Source: Undaria pinnatifida (Eukaryota; Sar; Phaeophyceae; Laminariales; Alariaceae). From it: a stretch of DNA of 64,000 bases. The DNA is taken from the NCBI GenBank assembly GCA_012845835.1, contig JABAKD010000028.1, positions 2,692,242 to 2,756,241 of the forward strand. The letters are read 5' to 3'. Of the stretch, positions 31,501 to 37,939 are shown in pieces. The stretch's first letter is position 1; every line of letters starts with the position of its first letter. The translations under genes and the position numbers were made by a program. The notes beneath the pieces are model-generated. The model made no database searches. It had not been told where the DNA came from and was given only the letters and a program-made list of their open reading frames with translations.

Positions 31501-34109
31501 AGTGGCGGTGTAGGCAGCGGAGGCGGTGGGGTTGGGATTGGCGCTGGAGTTGGCGGGGTTGGCGACGGTGTTAGCGGGGTTGGTGGTGGGGTCTGGGAAA
31601 TGAGCGGGGGGGGAGTGCAGACGTCGCAGAGTTGGGGAAGCCGCAAGGATAGCGCAGAAACATGTAGCGTCACGTCCGCGAGAACGAGCACGACGTCCGT
31701 GACCACGAGCACGACGTCCACCGCCGTCCACTGGGATGCCTCGCTGCAGGCTCATCCCGTGCAGCTAACTGCCGCCGCCGCCTCTGCTGGTCCTTCTGCG
31801 GTGACGACGGCGAGCACGTGGGGTCTAGAGACTGAACTGTTGCAAGTTGGGGAAGGCTTGTCTCCGCAGGTGTCTATGTCGCCGCCGACGTCTTCGGTTA
31901 CTTCGTCTCCGACCAGCCCGGCGGATACAGAGGCGTTCACCCGGCCGGCGCTGGGGCGCATGTCCAGCCTGATGTGGCTGACGGAGCCCACCCCTAGCAG
32001 GCGGCCCACGATGTGAGAGAGTTGCTAGAGTGATTCGAGGCGCTTGATATATCCCGTTACGTGTTTCCGCTCGATTCCCTTTGAGGGGGGCTGTGGTTGT
32101 ACAGCCAGGCTGGTCACTTGTTAATATGTTTTTGTCCTCGACTTGTGAATGCGTAAATGTACCATGTCCAGCTCGATATCGTTGACGGAGCCCACTCCTA
32201 GCAGGCAGCCAACCATGTGCATGGAGTTGCTTGCTCACAAATTTGTAGACGTCCGATCACATTCCGTGTTTTCCTCTCGATCGCCTCTTGGGAAGGGACT
32301 TTTTTTACGTATAACTTGTAAATGTGTTTCATGCCCAGCCTGATTGGCTGACCGCGCCTACCCCGAGCAGGCGGTTGACTATATGTGAAGAGTTGCTCGG
32401 TTGTTTTCAAGGCGTTAGATGGGTCCCATTATGTGTGTATTATCTAGCGATCACCCCCGCCACCTCGATTTTTTTTGTGGGGGGAGGGGGGGGTTGTAGG
32501 CTTGTAGAATGTAAATCTGTTTGTGCCTTAACAGTTGTCAAGTGTGAAGAACATTTTTGCGCCCCCATGATGGTACGATTTTTACCCTTTTTTTTGTGCT
32601 CTATGAAGGACCTCGTAAATGTGTGAGTTATTTGTTTGCCCTATGATGTATTCGTGCTGCCCTGACTAACTTGTGAATAGGTTTGTGTCCCGTTCAGACG
32701 GGGCTGGGTCTTGCCTTGCTGTGTTTTTGCAGCATTGCCATGTTTGAAAGCGTGTGGTTGGTCTAACAAGACGGTACAATTATTAATTGTCGTGTCTTAA
32801 GGGTTGGACGGGAGCATTGTTTTCGTGGCGCAGCAGATGCTTCGACAGCCGGTTCCCCCCCCCCCGACCCGCCCCCTCTTTCCTCCCCAACGAAGATGGC
32901 GACGTTGGAAAATGGTGCCGTTGAGATTATTCCATTTAGACGCATCGCTCTGCGTTTGTACATTCAGTCCACGCTGTTGAAAACAATCGGCTTGGAATCT
33001 CGGGGGGGAAATGTATGATGGGGCGGTGTTATCTTGTGTGTTGTATGTACCGTGTACCAGGTGTAGGTAGAGGTGGCCGTCTGGCTGTTTTTGTGGCCAG
33101 AAAGAGACATCTATGCTATTCATAGAAATAGCTGTCGCTAGGAGTTATTTGGAGTATCGTTGATACCACTGGTATGGTTGGTCTTTCGTGCTGCTCAGGC
33201 CGTAATCGGTCGACGAATTGTGGAACCTCACAGCTGCCGTAACGTATTGTAACAATTTTATAGGATTATTAGTGGGCAGCGGTGGCCCAAGCCGCATTTA
33301 CATATACGCAGATACCATAGATCACGAAACATGATATAGTCTGTCCTGCGACGGATTTAACGTGTTACCTTTGAGGCCGTTGGGGAGCAGGTCCAGCTCC
33401 TGTACGCAACCGCCGTTCAGCTCCACCCCGAAGCGCAGTTCGTTAGATTGGCGTCGGTGGCCCACCCTGCACGTTCACCCTAATTGGGGCCACCCGTCGA
33501 TTTGTACAGCGCCAACAGCGCCTCGCGTTCTACTTTCTTTTCAAGTCTCCTGCGGAGGGGTCAACATCGAATAGCATTTACCGAATTCTGGATAGCGGGC
33601 GTTACCCTCGCCATGGCATGAGTCTATTCATGGCAGTTTCTAAGCGTCGGGGGGGAGAGCTGGTTTCGCCGCAACGCAGATGTTTCGACAGCAGTATCCC
33701 ACCCACCGAATGGTCCATCCCCTCCCCCCCCCCCCCTCAAGTCGATCTCCTCGCGCCCTGACCCGAGAACAACAGCCGTAGAGCTCTCCAGGGATTGTTT
33801 CTGACTCCACCTCCCGTCATTTTTGTCGTCCACCCACCCGCCCATCGACCGCGTCTCTCTATTTCGTTTGTGTTTGTGTCCTCGCCCGTCGGCCGCCTTT
33901 CTTTTTTTTTTTTCGCGTATGTGTGGTTGTATCCTTTGTCCGCTCATTTTTCTCTTCTTCGCGTGTGTTTTTTGTCACCCTCAAGACACGAGAGCAACGA
34001 GGTGGACCGCTTGCTGGCGAATACCGAAAAATTCGCGGCATGGACGAGAGTCACGGACGACCCCGATTCGATGCTAGTGGCGAAGAGCATTAGCGACTAT
34101 TTGGGATGA
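13389..34109 (+). CDS. HSF: Heat shock factor-type transcription factor (ten recognised exons)
   Basis: Nuclear DNA-binding regulator of the HSF family, which binds nGAAn arrays in stress promoters. Exons: 13389-13520, 15881-16033, 21212-21310, 21530-21634, 24559-24723, 25981-26251, 28376-28572, 30268-30688, 31327-32012, 33986-34109 (stop TGA). The winged-helix domain fills the first two (about 95 residues): [19 protein letters not shown], then [22 protein letters not shown] and the wing [20 protein letters not shown]. The remaining roughly 690 residues are Gly/Ala/Ser/Thr/Gln-rich, and no HR-A/B coiled coil is seen. Phases agree at all junctions except 28572 to 30268 (see findings). The N-terminus is missing. 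The domain identity is firm; the C-terminal exon chain rests on splice sites and phase. Confidence 0.88.
14880..14960 (-). repeat. R1 core-like fragment inside HSF intron 1
   Basis: Contains 'GCAGCTTGCAAAGTTGAGTATCGACC' and 'GAACTCACAGCT', the conserved core shared by all R1 pieces. The remainder of the intron from 13521 to 15880 holds GTT microsatellite (14581-14603) and many TACCAGGT motifs but no recognised gene. Confidence 0.5.
15486..15606. repeat. Tandem duplication, 2 x about 60 bp, in HSF intron 1
   Basis: Two copies of 'CCAGACGCATGGCAACGTACC...' each ending 'ATACCAGTACGAAGTAT'. They differ at a few positions only, so this is a fairly recent duplication. Confidence 0.85.
15881..16033 (+). 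CDS. HSF: HSF exon B: recognition helix and wing
   Basis: 51 codons, acceptor TTCAG|TAC, donor AAG|GTGAGC, phase 0 at both ends. It encodes [15 protein letters not shown] (recognition helix), LYGYRKV, then the wing [15 protein letters not shown]. The SFRRQLN variant replaces the SFVRQLN of animals and plants. The intron between exons A and B sits exactly between helix 2 and the recognition helix. Confidence 0.93.
16275..16550 (+). repeat. Dispersed repeat R1, body copy in HSF intron 2
   Basis: Contains the core (CTCAGCTTTGCAAGCTGCGTGTGATACTACGATCGC), the 'GGATACAGGTCGGTCACTCCCCTGCT' block and a 'GGACACAAAACCAGACATCTGTGGAA' end. It is more diverged than the copies at 7.0 and 18.3 kb. Confidence 0.6.
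18005..18730 (+). repeat. Dispersed repeat R1, long copy in HSF intron 2
   Basis: T-rich lead, head (TTCCTTGCACGTAGTCTGG), the GTCGGCACGGACACTG block, then the body starting 'CACTCCAGCTGTGAGATC', whose beginning is duplicated at 18303-18390. A run of about 30 G at 18631-18662 interrupts it. It is the best example of head, block and body in one orientation. Confidence 0.65.
19125..19205 (-). repeat. R1 core fragment
   Basis: The core 'GCAGCTTGCAAAGATGAGTATTGACCTGAAATTC' followed by 'GAACTCACGGCTGACGTCCTTG' is nearly identical to 53580-53650 and to the reverse of 63620-63700, while the flanks differ completely. Confidence 0.7.
19295..19645 (-). mobile_element. tRNA-derived SINE, tail type 1, nearly full length
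   Basis: Inverted copy of the element at 6568-6935. It runs from the tRNA-like head at about 19557-19645 through the body to the tail 'CCAGTAGTAACTCAGATCCG' in reverse. It is inserted in HSF intron 2. Head, body and tail are all present, so it is close to full length. Confidence 0.75.
20800..21130. repeat. Degenerate CACGGCACAGC / CAGCTGAGC repeats before HSF exon C
   Basis: Short GCACGGCAC- and GCTGAGCT-type units in two clusters (20810-20920 and 21005-21130), separated by a unique stretch. The second cluster ends about 80 bp before the exon C acceptor. Confidence 0.65.
21212..21310 (+). CDS. HSF: HSF exon C
   Basis: 33 codons, acceptor TATAG|ACC, donor AAA|GTAAGT, phase 0 at both ends. 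The frame was chosen because it alone keeps exons B, C and D in phase. The peptide ([10 protein letters not shown]...RNIRK) is hydrophilic with no known motif. An alternative frame of the same segment also looks protein-like but does not join exon D. Confidence 0.6.
21530..21634 (+). CDS. HSF: HSF exon D, His-rich
   Basis: 35 codons, acceptor ACTAG|GTT, donor CAG|GTGAGA, phase 0 at both ends. The peptide VPHYDMHG...[15 protein letters not shown] is His/Pro-rich. The strong donor and the open frame on both sides support it. No family motif is seen. Confidence 0.6.
21875..22195. repeat. 41-bp tandem duplication followed by a GGGTCGGG minisatellite
   Basis: Two units of 'CGGTGCCTTGCCAGATGRTAATACCGGC' lie at 21878-21960. 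From 21995 to 22190 irregular GGGTCGGG/ACGGG repeats match the 8.95 and 9.65 kb arrays in the reverse orientation. Confidence 0.7.
22385..22505 (+). mobile_element. SINE fragment, tail type 1
   Basis: Only the 3' part of the SINE remains (CCCCGGATCTGAGTTACTACTGG to GGGATAAA). It is followed immediately by an inverted R1 piece. Confidence 0.6.
22505..22640 (-). repeat. R1 body fragment
   Basis: Reverse copy of the segment from 'CCAGCTGTGAGATCGAAGAT' through the core to 'CTCATTAAGGATATAGG'. It directly abuts the SINE fragment. Confidence 0.65.
23119..23367. mobile_element. MITE, TCGGACAG-terminus family
   Basis: 249 bp with inverted ends CACGCGTCGGACTGATCAAGATC and, at the right, the reverse of the same motif (CTGTCCGATGTGTG). 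The interior is rich in AGATCATATAGATC-type palindromes. Four relatives lie at 29085, 42226, 48802 and 50567. It encodes nothing, so a transposase in trans is implied. Confidence 0.75.
23600..23835 (+). mobile_element. SINE, tail type 2, head missing
   Basis: Starts within the body (TTGACTAGCGGAAAGCGCGAGAG) and reaches 'TGTGACCACGGCTTGTCCAGAAGG' and 'GAGCTGGAAAGTA'. The 5' truncation is typical of target-primed insertion. Confidence 0.65.
24290..24556. repeat. Telomere-like AACCCTAACCCC array directly before HSF exon E
   Basis: About 40 degenerate units of CCAACCCY with CCCTAACCC and CCCAGCCCC variants run up to the pyrimidine tract of the exon E acceptor. The interstitial array serves as the polypyrimidine tract; many units even contain an internal CCCAG. 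Confidence 0.9.
24559..24723 (+). CDS. HSF: HSF exon E
   Basis: 55 codons, acceptor CTCTCAG|TCT, donor CAG|GTACTG, phase 0 at both ends. The peptide [20 protein letters not shown]... ends [15 protein letters not shown]. It is Gly/Ala/Met/Pro-rich, a type of composition common in activation domains. The last 60 bp plus the donor are copied again 173 bp downstream. Confidence 0.7.
24664..25035 (+). repeat. HSF: Tandem duplication of the HSF exon E end plus donor (period 173 bp)
   Basis: Copy 1 spans the end of exon E and about 115 bp of intron. Copy 2 (24847-25015) repeats 'CTCGAGGGCATGCCTCCTTC', the donor image CACAG|GTACGG and the intron text 'ATCGGACGAAGCAGTGGCGGG'. A third partial copy begins at about 25016. 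Copy 2 in the matching frame reads LEGMPPSG and then a stop, so as a coding duplicate it is broken. Confidence 0.9.
25800..25958 (+). repeat. HSF: Duplicated acceptor-side segment before HSF exon F
   Basis: 'ACGCC.ATAACCGCGCCTGTAGCGTGACGAAGCCCCCCC' at about 25805-25855 is repeated at about 25908-25955, with period about 98 bp. Each copy ends in a C-rich tract. The downstream copy provides the pyrimidine tract of the exon F acceptor. Confidence 0.85.
25981..26251 (+). CDS. HSF: HSF exon F
   Basis: 90 codons plus one base, acceptor ACGCAG|TCC, donor GCG|GTGAGT (phase 1). The peptide [13 protein letters not shown]... ends [12 protein letters not shown]. There is a Ser/Arg segment ([10 protein letters not shown]). 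No known domain is present. The last 60 bp recur twice downstream at a 230-bp period. Confidence 0.72.
26190..26725 (+). repeat. HSF: Three tandem images of the HSF exon F end (period about 230 bp)
   Basis: The exon end motif (CCGGCGAAGGACACGCYAGAGATCCTGC...CCGGACCCC..TTTGCG) recurs at 26428-26480 and 26651-26712. The intron parts between also match in places (GTTGC...TGGGC..., TTTTTAAG). Only the first has a good donor (GCG|GTGAGT); the others read GCG|TGCGTG and GCG|TTGGTG. Confidence 0.9.
26755..27500. repeat. Intronic tandem array, about 190-bp units, split by a SINE
   Basis: Units share 'TACACTGCTGTAATACACT', 'GTCGGCGGCTTACTG' or 'GTCGGTGACTTGCT' and 'CTACGGTTTGGA.TGG'. Two to three units lie before 27140 and the remainder of the array resumes at 27395 after the SINE insertion. 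CACTAC..CTGTTTGTTG units trail on to 27790. Confidence 0.75.
27141..27375 (-). mobile_element. SINE, tail type 2, 5'-truncated, with target duplication
   Basis: Poly-A end (T run at 27141-27150), 'CCAGCTTCTGGACAATCCATGG' and body to 'CGAGTATGCACTCGGCGG'. The flanks are ACTGCTGT on both sides (27134-27141 and 27376-27383), an 8-bp target duplication that fits LINE-mediated insertion. The tRNA head is lost. It entered an existing tandem array, which dates the array as older. Confidence 0.85.
28376..28572 (+). CDS. HSF: HSF exon G, with 33-bp internal repeats
   Basis: Two bases plus 65 codons, acceptor GGCAG|AC, donor GAT|GTAAGT. It joins exon F in phase (G|AC). It encodes two and a half copies of an 11-residue unit ([11 protein letters not shown]), rich in Lys/Ser, then [11 protein letters not shown], a likely phosphorylated Ser patch. 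The frame stays open past the donor for another 85 codons. A longer form ending at the copied donor (28652) is possible and would fit exon H in phase. Confidence 0.65.
28530..28745 (+). repeat. HSF: Three tandem images of the HSF exon G end plus donor (period 72-82 bp)
   Basis: 'TCCTCCAGGCGCTCCAGCATTTCTGAT|GTAAGTCCGCA' is followed by 'TTGAGGAGTTGCAGCGCTTCTGGT|GTGAGTCCGCA' and then 'CTCCTCAAGGCGTTCCAGCACG...GTGTGTCCACG'. Two of the three images keep a usable GT donor. Confidence 0.85.
29085..29328. mobile_element. MITE, TCGGACAG-terminus family
   Basis: 244 bp. Left end CACCTCGGACACAGGTAACGATC, right end GTATCTGTCCGACGTGTG. Shares 'GTTGTGCAGGATCTGCA', 'TCGTACGGCTCCCACCCGG' and 'CATGAGCTAGACC' with the copies at 42226 and 50567. 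Confidence 0.8.
29585..29662. repeat. (GTT)n(GCT)n(GTT)n microsatellite
   Basis: A compound trinucleotide repeat of about 24 units in the intron before HSF exon H. The rest of 29663-30068 has no recognised feature. Confidence 0.95.
30069..30215 (-). mobile_element. SINE fragment, tail type 2
   Basis: 'CACTTCTACTTTCCAGCTTCTGG' through 'GGTCACAGGTGTCGTCC' to 'TTTTTATCGCGCATAGGGTTC' and a short body end. It is 5'-truncated and lies just before HSF exon H. Confidence 0.7.
30268..30688 (+). CDS. HSF: HSF exon H, Ser/Asn- and Gln-rich
   Basis: One base plus 140 codons. Acceptor CTGGCGCAG|G after a strong pyrimidine tract, donor GAG|GTGTGT. It encodes [15 protein letters not shown]..., then a PG-(M)-KQWPSFDP segment that recurs later as [11 protein letters not shown], and a Gln-rich [18 protein letters not shown]. 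It ends with an Ala-rich helix ([13 protein letters not shown]). The start needs a phase-2 partner, which the canonical exon G end does not supply. Confidence 0.65.
30660..31080 (+). repeat. HSF: Four tandem images of the HSF exon H end plus donor
   Basis: The exon end and donor (GTGGAGCCTACGCACGAG|GTGTGTCG) recur as CCCGAGCCCAAGCGAGCG...GAG|GTTTGTTG (about 30790), CCCGAACCTAATCGTGGAG|TGTGTTG (about 30905) and GCGCGAG|GCGTGTTG (about 31005). Shared intron text 'GAGTGTACGAGGTG..' and 'GTGCGTAGAGACCACAGGC' confirms the register. Copies are about 100-120 bp apart. Confidence 0.88.
31327..32012 (+). CDS. HSF: HSF exon I, large low-complexity exon
   Basis: 228 codons plus two bases. Acceptor CACGAAG|GTG (phase 0, joins exon H), donor ACGAT|GTGAGA (phase 2). 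It encodes an Ala/Thr run, a long Gly/Val segment ([15 protein letters not shown]...), a Ser/Thr-rich stretch and a C-terminal [16 protein letters not shown]. Without splicing, an in-frame TGA would follow at once, but splicing at GTGAGA joins the last exon in phase. The composition suggests a disordered regulatory region. Confidence 0.7.
31962..32425 (+). repeat. HSF: Three tandem images of the HSF exon I end plus donor
   Basis: 'CTGACGGAGCCCACCCCTAGCAGGCGGCCCACGAT|GTGAGAGAGTTGC' recurs at about 32160-32225 ('TTGACGGAGCCCACTCCTAGCAGGCAGCC...ATGTGCATGGAGTTGC') and 32325-32395 ('CTGACCGCGCCTACCCCGAGCAGGCGG...ATGTGAAGAGTTGC'). Spacing is about 207 and 165 bp. The third image also keeps a GTGAAG donor. 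Confidence 0.92.
32795..33790. repeat. Duplicated segment in the last HSF intron (two copies about 840 bp apart)
   Basis: 'TGGACGGGAGCATTGTTTTCGTGGCGCAGCAGATGCTTCGACAGC' near 32812 matches 'TCGGGGGGGAGAGCTGGTTTCGCCGCAACGCAGATGTTTCGACAGC' near 33650, each followed by a C tract. Between them no repeat is recognised. Confidence 0.65.
33369..33466 (-). other. Exon-like minus-strand segment inside the last HSF intron
   Basis: On the minus strand an acceptor (GTGCAG|G) and donor (CTCAAAG|GTAACA) bound an open stretch reading ...[25 protein letters not shown]. The peptide looks well formed and is not low complexity. No family is recognised and no partner exon is found, so chance is quite possible. 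The plus strand is also open here for 37 codons. Confidence 0.22.
33986..34109 (+). CDS. HSF: HSF last exon J with stop codon
   Basis: One base (completing an Ile codon with exon I), 40 codons, then TGA at 34107-34109. Acceptor CCTCAAG|A follows two T-rich TTCGCGTRTGTG units. The peptide [19 protein letters not shown]...KSISDYLG is a compact acidic/amphipathic helix, unlike the low-complexity exons before it, and is suited to an activation or interaction motif. Confidence 0.7.
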
Positions 34110-35200
34110 GTGAGCGCGCGAGCGATCGGGCGGCGGCAGCGGCGGCGGCGGGAGGTTACTCAGGGGCACGGGGGACGCGGCGGCGCACACGGGTGGGGGG
34201 AATGTGGAGAGACAACTGCTTCCACGACTGGTTTATATTTTGCGCGACTGCTGGTCCTGGGCTGCCGAAACCGAGCCCCCTCCCCCCACCCGCAGGCAGC
34301 GGGCGGGCGGCGGCCCGAGGGTGCGGCGGTGCACGCGGGGTGGGGGCGGGGGGGCGGGGCGGGGGGGGGGGTGCAGAAATAACCCACCCGCGGATGTTGA
34401 TCCGGTTTACGGCCGCTAGTGTTGTTCTTACGGCTGGCTCGCGGTCCCTGAGCCCCACCCCCCCCCCCCGCCACTGCTACCGCCTCCTCCGGCTGCCGGT
34501 TTGGGCTGGCTCTTGTTCTCGTTATTGCGAATAGCTTGCGGCGCTGGACAGACCGGCCTGCTGTGACTTTTACTGCTAAATATTAGGGGCATCATGGGGC
34601 GCGAGAAACACATACACAGTCTCATTATCGAAAGAGAGCATCGATGGGCTGCCGGGGGCGGGGAGGAAGAGTAGGAAGTGATGCCTTGCCAACACCTGGT
34701 ATTGTTTTTACAAAAGGCGATGGGGGGGGTAGGGGGGGGTGTAGCGCGGGAGGGGGGGCGGTGGGGGGTTAGGTGTTGGGTGGGGGGAACGGGGGGGGGG
34801 GGGTTAGATGGGAGGGCGGGGGGGGGGGGGAGGTAGAAGATTCGTTAAGACTGATTTGTCACGATCTCCCTTTTATTTTTCTTCCAGCCTTGTATAAGGC
34901 GTACAAAAATAGTTTTTTTCGTCTTGCTCCCCCCCCCCCCCCACTCCCTCCCTGTTTTTACGTGTTGGACTTTTGGGTTTAGAATCGCTTGCGTGCTCTT
35001 ACCACGGGCGGGCGATTGTTCCTGGGGACGACCTTAACCTTGCTGAGTCGGCGTGGACGACCCGACCCCGCGACTTGAGAAGATACGAGATTCTCGGCCT
35101 AAATCGCTGTCCATCTCCATTGAAACTGAAAATCTGAAGTTCGCCTTTTTCGGAAATGGACGCGGCGTCCTGCTATCTTGACGCTATTCGGGCTGCCAGT
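34110..35200. other. Gene-free stretch after HSF: G- and C-rich low complexity
   Basis: Runs of GCG, GGGGG and CCCCC (34120-34480, 34720-34850, 34930-34945) make long meaningless ORFs on both strands. No gene, repeat family or clear poly-A signal is recognised. The HSF 3' UTR must lie in its first part. Confidence 0.6.
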
Positions 35201-35209
35201 CTAGGCGTA

Positions 35210-35765
35210 GAGTGTAGAAGGACACTGGTGTACATTGCGAGGGGGTAGGGTGGGCGCATGGACGAGGTGGATGGACAGAGCGGGGGGGTGACCTGAGCGG
35301 GCGGGTGAGAGGAGGGGTATGGCGAGCGAATGAGCGGAGCAGATGCTGAGCGGATAGCGCGGGGCGGATGCGCGAAGCGGATGTGTGGGCGGAGCGGGTT
35401 GGTGGCGCGAATGCGTGGAGCGAATCAGCCGAGCAAATTGGCGTCGTAAATGAGCGGGGCGAGTGGTTGAGCGGAGTTGATGAGCAGTGCGGATGAGCGG
35501 AGCGGATGCGGAGCGGATAGCGCGGGGGAGGTTCGCGGGGCGGATGAGCGGAGCCGATGCGTGGAGGGAATGCGCTGAGCGGATGGGCTTGTACCGCAGT
35601 CTGGATGCGCTGAGCCGATGCACGCAGCAAATGAGCGAAGCGGATAGGCGGAGCGGATGATCGGATAGCGGGGGGCGGATGGGCGGATCCGACGCGCGGA
35701 TCGAATGAGCGAAGCCGACAGCCGGAGGTAATGCGCGGAGCGAATGGGCGGATGAGCGAATCAAA
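35210..35765. repeat. Minisatellite of GCGGAGCGGATG units
   Basis: About 40 imperfect units of 12-21 bp (GGATGAGCGGAGCGGATGCG). On the minus strand it stays open as Arg-Ser-Ala-His-Ser-Leu-Arg repeats for 200 codons. This is a composition effect and is not annotated as a gene. Confidence 0.88.
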
Positions 35766-36610
35766 GCCGTTGGATCGGGTGATTGCTTCCGCGTGGGTCT
35801 GATTGCGCTACATGTTTCCCGCATTTTTTAGATGCCGTCGTCCGCTCGTAGTGCGGTGACTTGTGCTTCTTAGGGTCGCCATTTGTTCCCGGCTCCATCT
35901 TTCGAGTAGTTGAGCTTACGCGAATGGAATCCGCAGGAGGACGTCAAGGACAAAAACGTTTTTTTTTGGGTTGGGGTATTTTGCGCGAAGCGTCCGTCTT
36001 GTTTGTTTTATATATTCCACAATCCGTTGCGCGGTGGCGCGCGCTGGGATCGTCGTTTGTGTCCGGTTATTTATCAAGCCGAGCTTGCTTGAATTATACC
36101 CAGGGAGGGCAACAAGGGCTTTGGATCGGGTGCTTGTGCGCGATGCGACCCGCATTATTATATTTTTTTGGGGGTTCCGTTTCGCGATGCCGTGCGCTGT
36201 AACCGCGGTTTGCTCCAAGCTCTCTGTAGCTGAGCTTGCGCGATTGGAACCAGTAGAGAGCAGTCGAAGGGCAACCGGGCCGTTGAGCCGGGTGATTGAT
36301 TGGGCGATGTGTGTCGTTTTTTGTGTTCGACGCCGTCACATCCGTTTCGTGGTGGCGCGCTCTTCTAGGTATTGTTTCCGGCTCTCTAGCTGAGCTTGCG
36401 CGATGCGTCCCAGCATTGGTTTTCAGATGACGTCATTTGTTCGTTGCGCGGTCGCGCGCTCTGAAACCGCGGTTCGTTTTTGGCTCGTTCTAGCTGAGTT
36501 TGCGCGCTGAGATCGTGGTTTGTTGCCGGCTCTCTCTCTCTTTCCCTCTCTCTCTGGCTGAGCTTGCGCGATGGGTTTCCATTGAGGGCCGCCGAGGGCA
36601 CACGCTGGCG
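35766..36610. repeat. Tandem array, about five units of 130-200 bp
   Basis: Each unit carries 'GCTGAGCTTGCGCGATGG', 'GTTTGTTCCCGGCTC' or 'TTTGTTGCCGGCTCTCT' and 'GCGCGGTGGCGCGCGCT'. Unit ends are at about 35920, 36080, 36240, 36400 and 36560. Divergence between units is considerable. From 36611 to 37660 nothing is recognised. Confidence 0.75.
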
Positions 36611-37689
36611 GCCCCTCTGTTGGTTTGTGTTGGTGCAAGCGGTTACTTTTTGGTCGAGGATTCGAGGTTAAGCCTGTTTTTTTTTGCGGGTATGCCATGT
36701 ATTCATTCATTCTTTTTTGGTGTGTTCGTGTTGTGCCGTTTCGCCACCGCCGTCGGAATGGTCCCAAAGGTGGTCAGACGACCGGGGGGCAGAGGACAAA
36801 ATCGGGGCGGGGGGGCGGGGTGCGGGTGGTTCCTGTGTTGTGGCTTTTCTGAATGCGACAGCTTTTCATGGGGCAGAGACTCGTTGGGCTGTTCAGAATG
36901 CGACTGCATTGCATTTGACGGGAACCAGTGTTGTTGTAACTGTTCGGAGTATGCAGCTGACTTACATGGCGGCAGGAGGTCATATAAGCACCACCGAATT
37001 GTTTTATTTGCTTTAATTTCGGCCGAGCTCGGTACCGGCCGTGAAATCCTTTGATTGCAGCGGTGTTTTTCAACGAAGCCGTCCTTGGTGCGCTTTAGGT
37101 TTTTGACGTGGTGTTGCATGTTTGCTCTCCGGATTGCTGCTGGTGCTTTTTTATTTCGCCGCTTAGGTCAGAAAGAGTTGGGCGCTTGTGAACACGCGTG
37201 GTGATACGATAGCGGTTGGGGTAGTTATTGTGTGCCGTCTAGACGATTAAAATCAAAGCCAGCTCTGCGCCTATGTATTGCTTGACGCCGTCTGGCCATG
37301 TACGTACAGCCTTTATGCTACCCACCTGATGACGTGATGAGATATTTGTGGTATGCGTAACAGTATTGCCCCTGCCTCGTAGCCTTTTTTTGTGTTCCAT
37401 AATTAATTAATTCCAGGTATATTAGGTGCTTTCCGTGTTTTTGTCGTTTTTTTTCACGACGCCTTTGTTTTGTTTTCCCTTTCCTTCCTTGCCCCGAGAG
37501 CCTGGATCGCAAAACGTTGCCAGGTACTCTAATAAGATATCGCCGTAATTGTACGTGATATAATCAACCAAATCAGTACGATATGGCGGAGTTGCCACCC
37601 ACCAGTGTCTAGTTTTGGAACCGCAAGAGAGGGGTAGCGAGCGAGGTGTTACACTATAGCACGTAGTTGGTAGTCGTAGCAGTGATCGT

Positions 37690-37764
37690 AGTAGTAGCAC
37701 TGCTGCTGCTGTTGCTGCTGCTGTGGCACGAGGCGGCAAGCAAGCAGCACCAGACATCGTCATA

Positions 37765-37820
<56 letters not shown>

Positions 37821-37822
37821 AT
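37690..37822. repeat. (GCT)n microsatellite
   Basis: A pure run of about 18 GCT units (37768-37818), preceded by a broken GCT tract. Gln, Ala and Leu runs arise in different frames; no gene is supported. Confidence 0.95.
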
Positions 37823-37939
37823 GCTGCCGTAATAGTGGTGAGCAAACAAGCAAGCAACGGCAGGCATCATTATATAGTTTCGTGCGCATCGCGAACGCTG
37901 ATCGTGACGTGGCTTTTGACTTCGTCAGGGTAGCACTTC

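Noticed and set aside
35201-35824. 207-codon open frame on the minus strand (Arg-Ser-Ala-His-Ser-Leu repeats)
   Set aside because: It is a translation of the GCGGAGCGGATG minisatellite. Other frames are open as well and there is no non-repetitive part.
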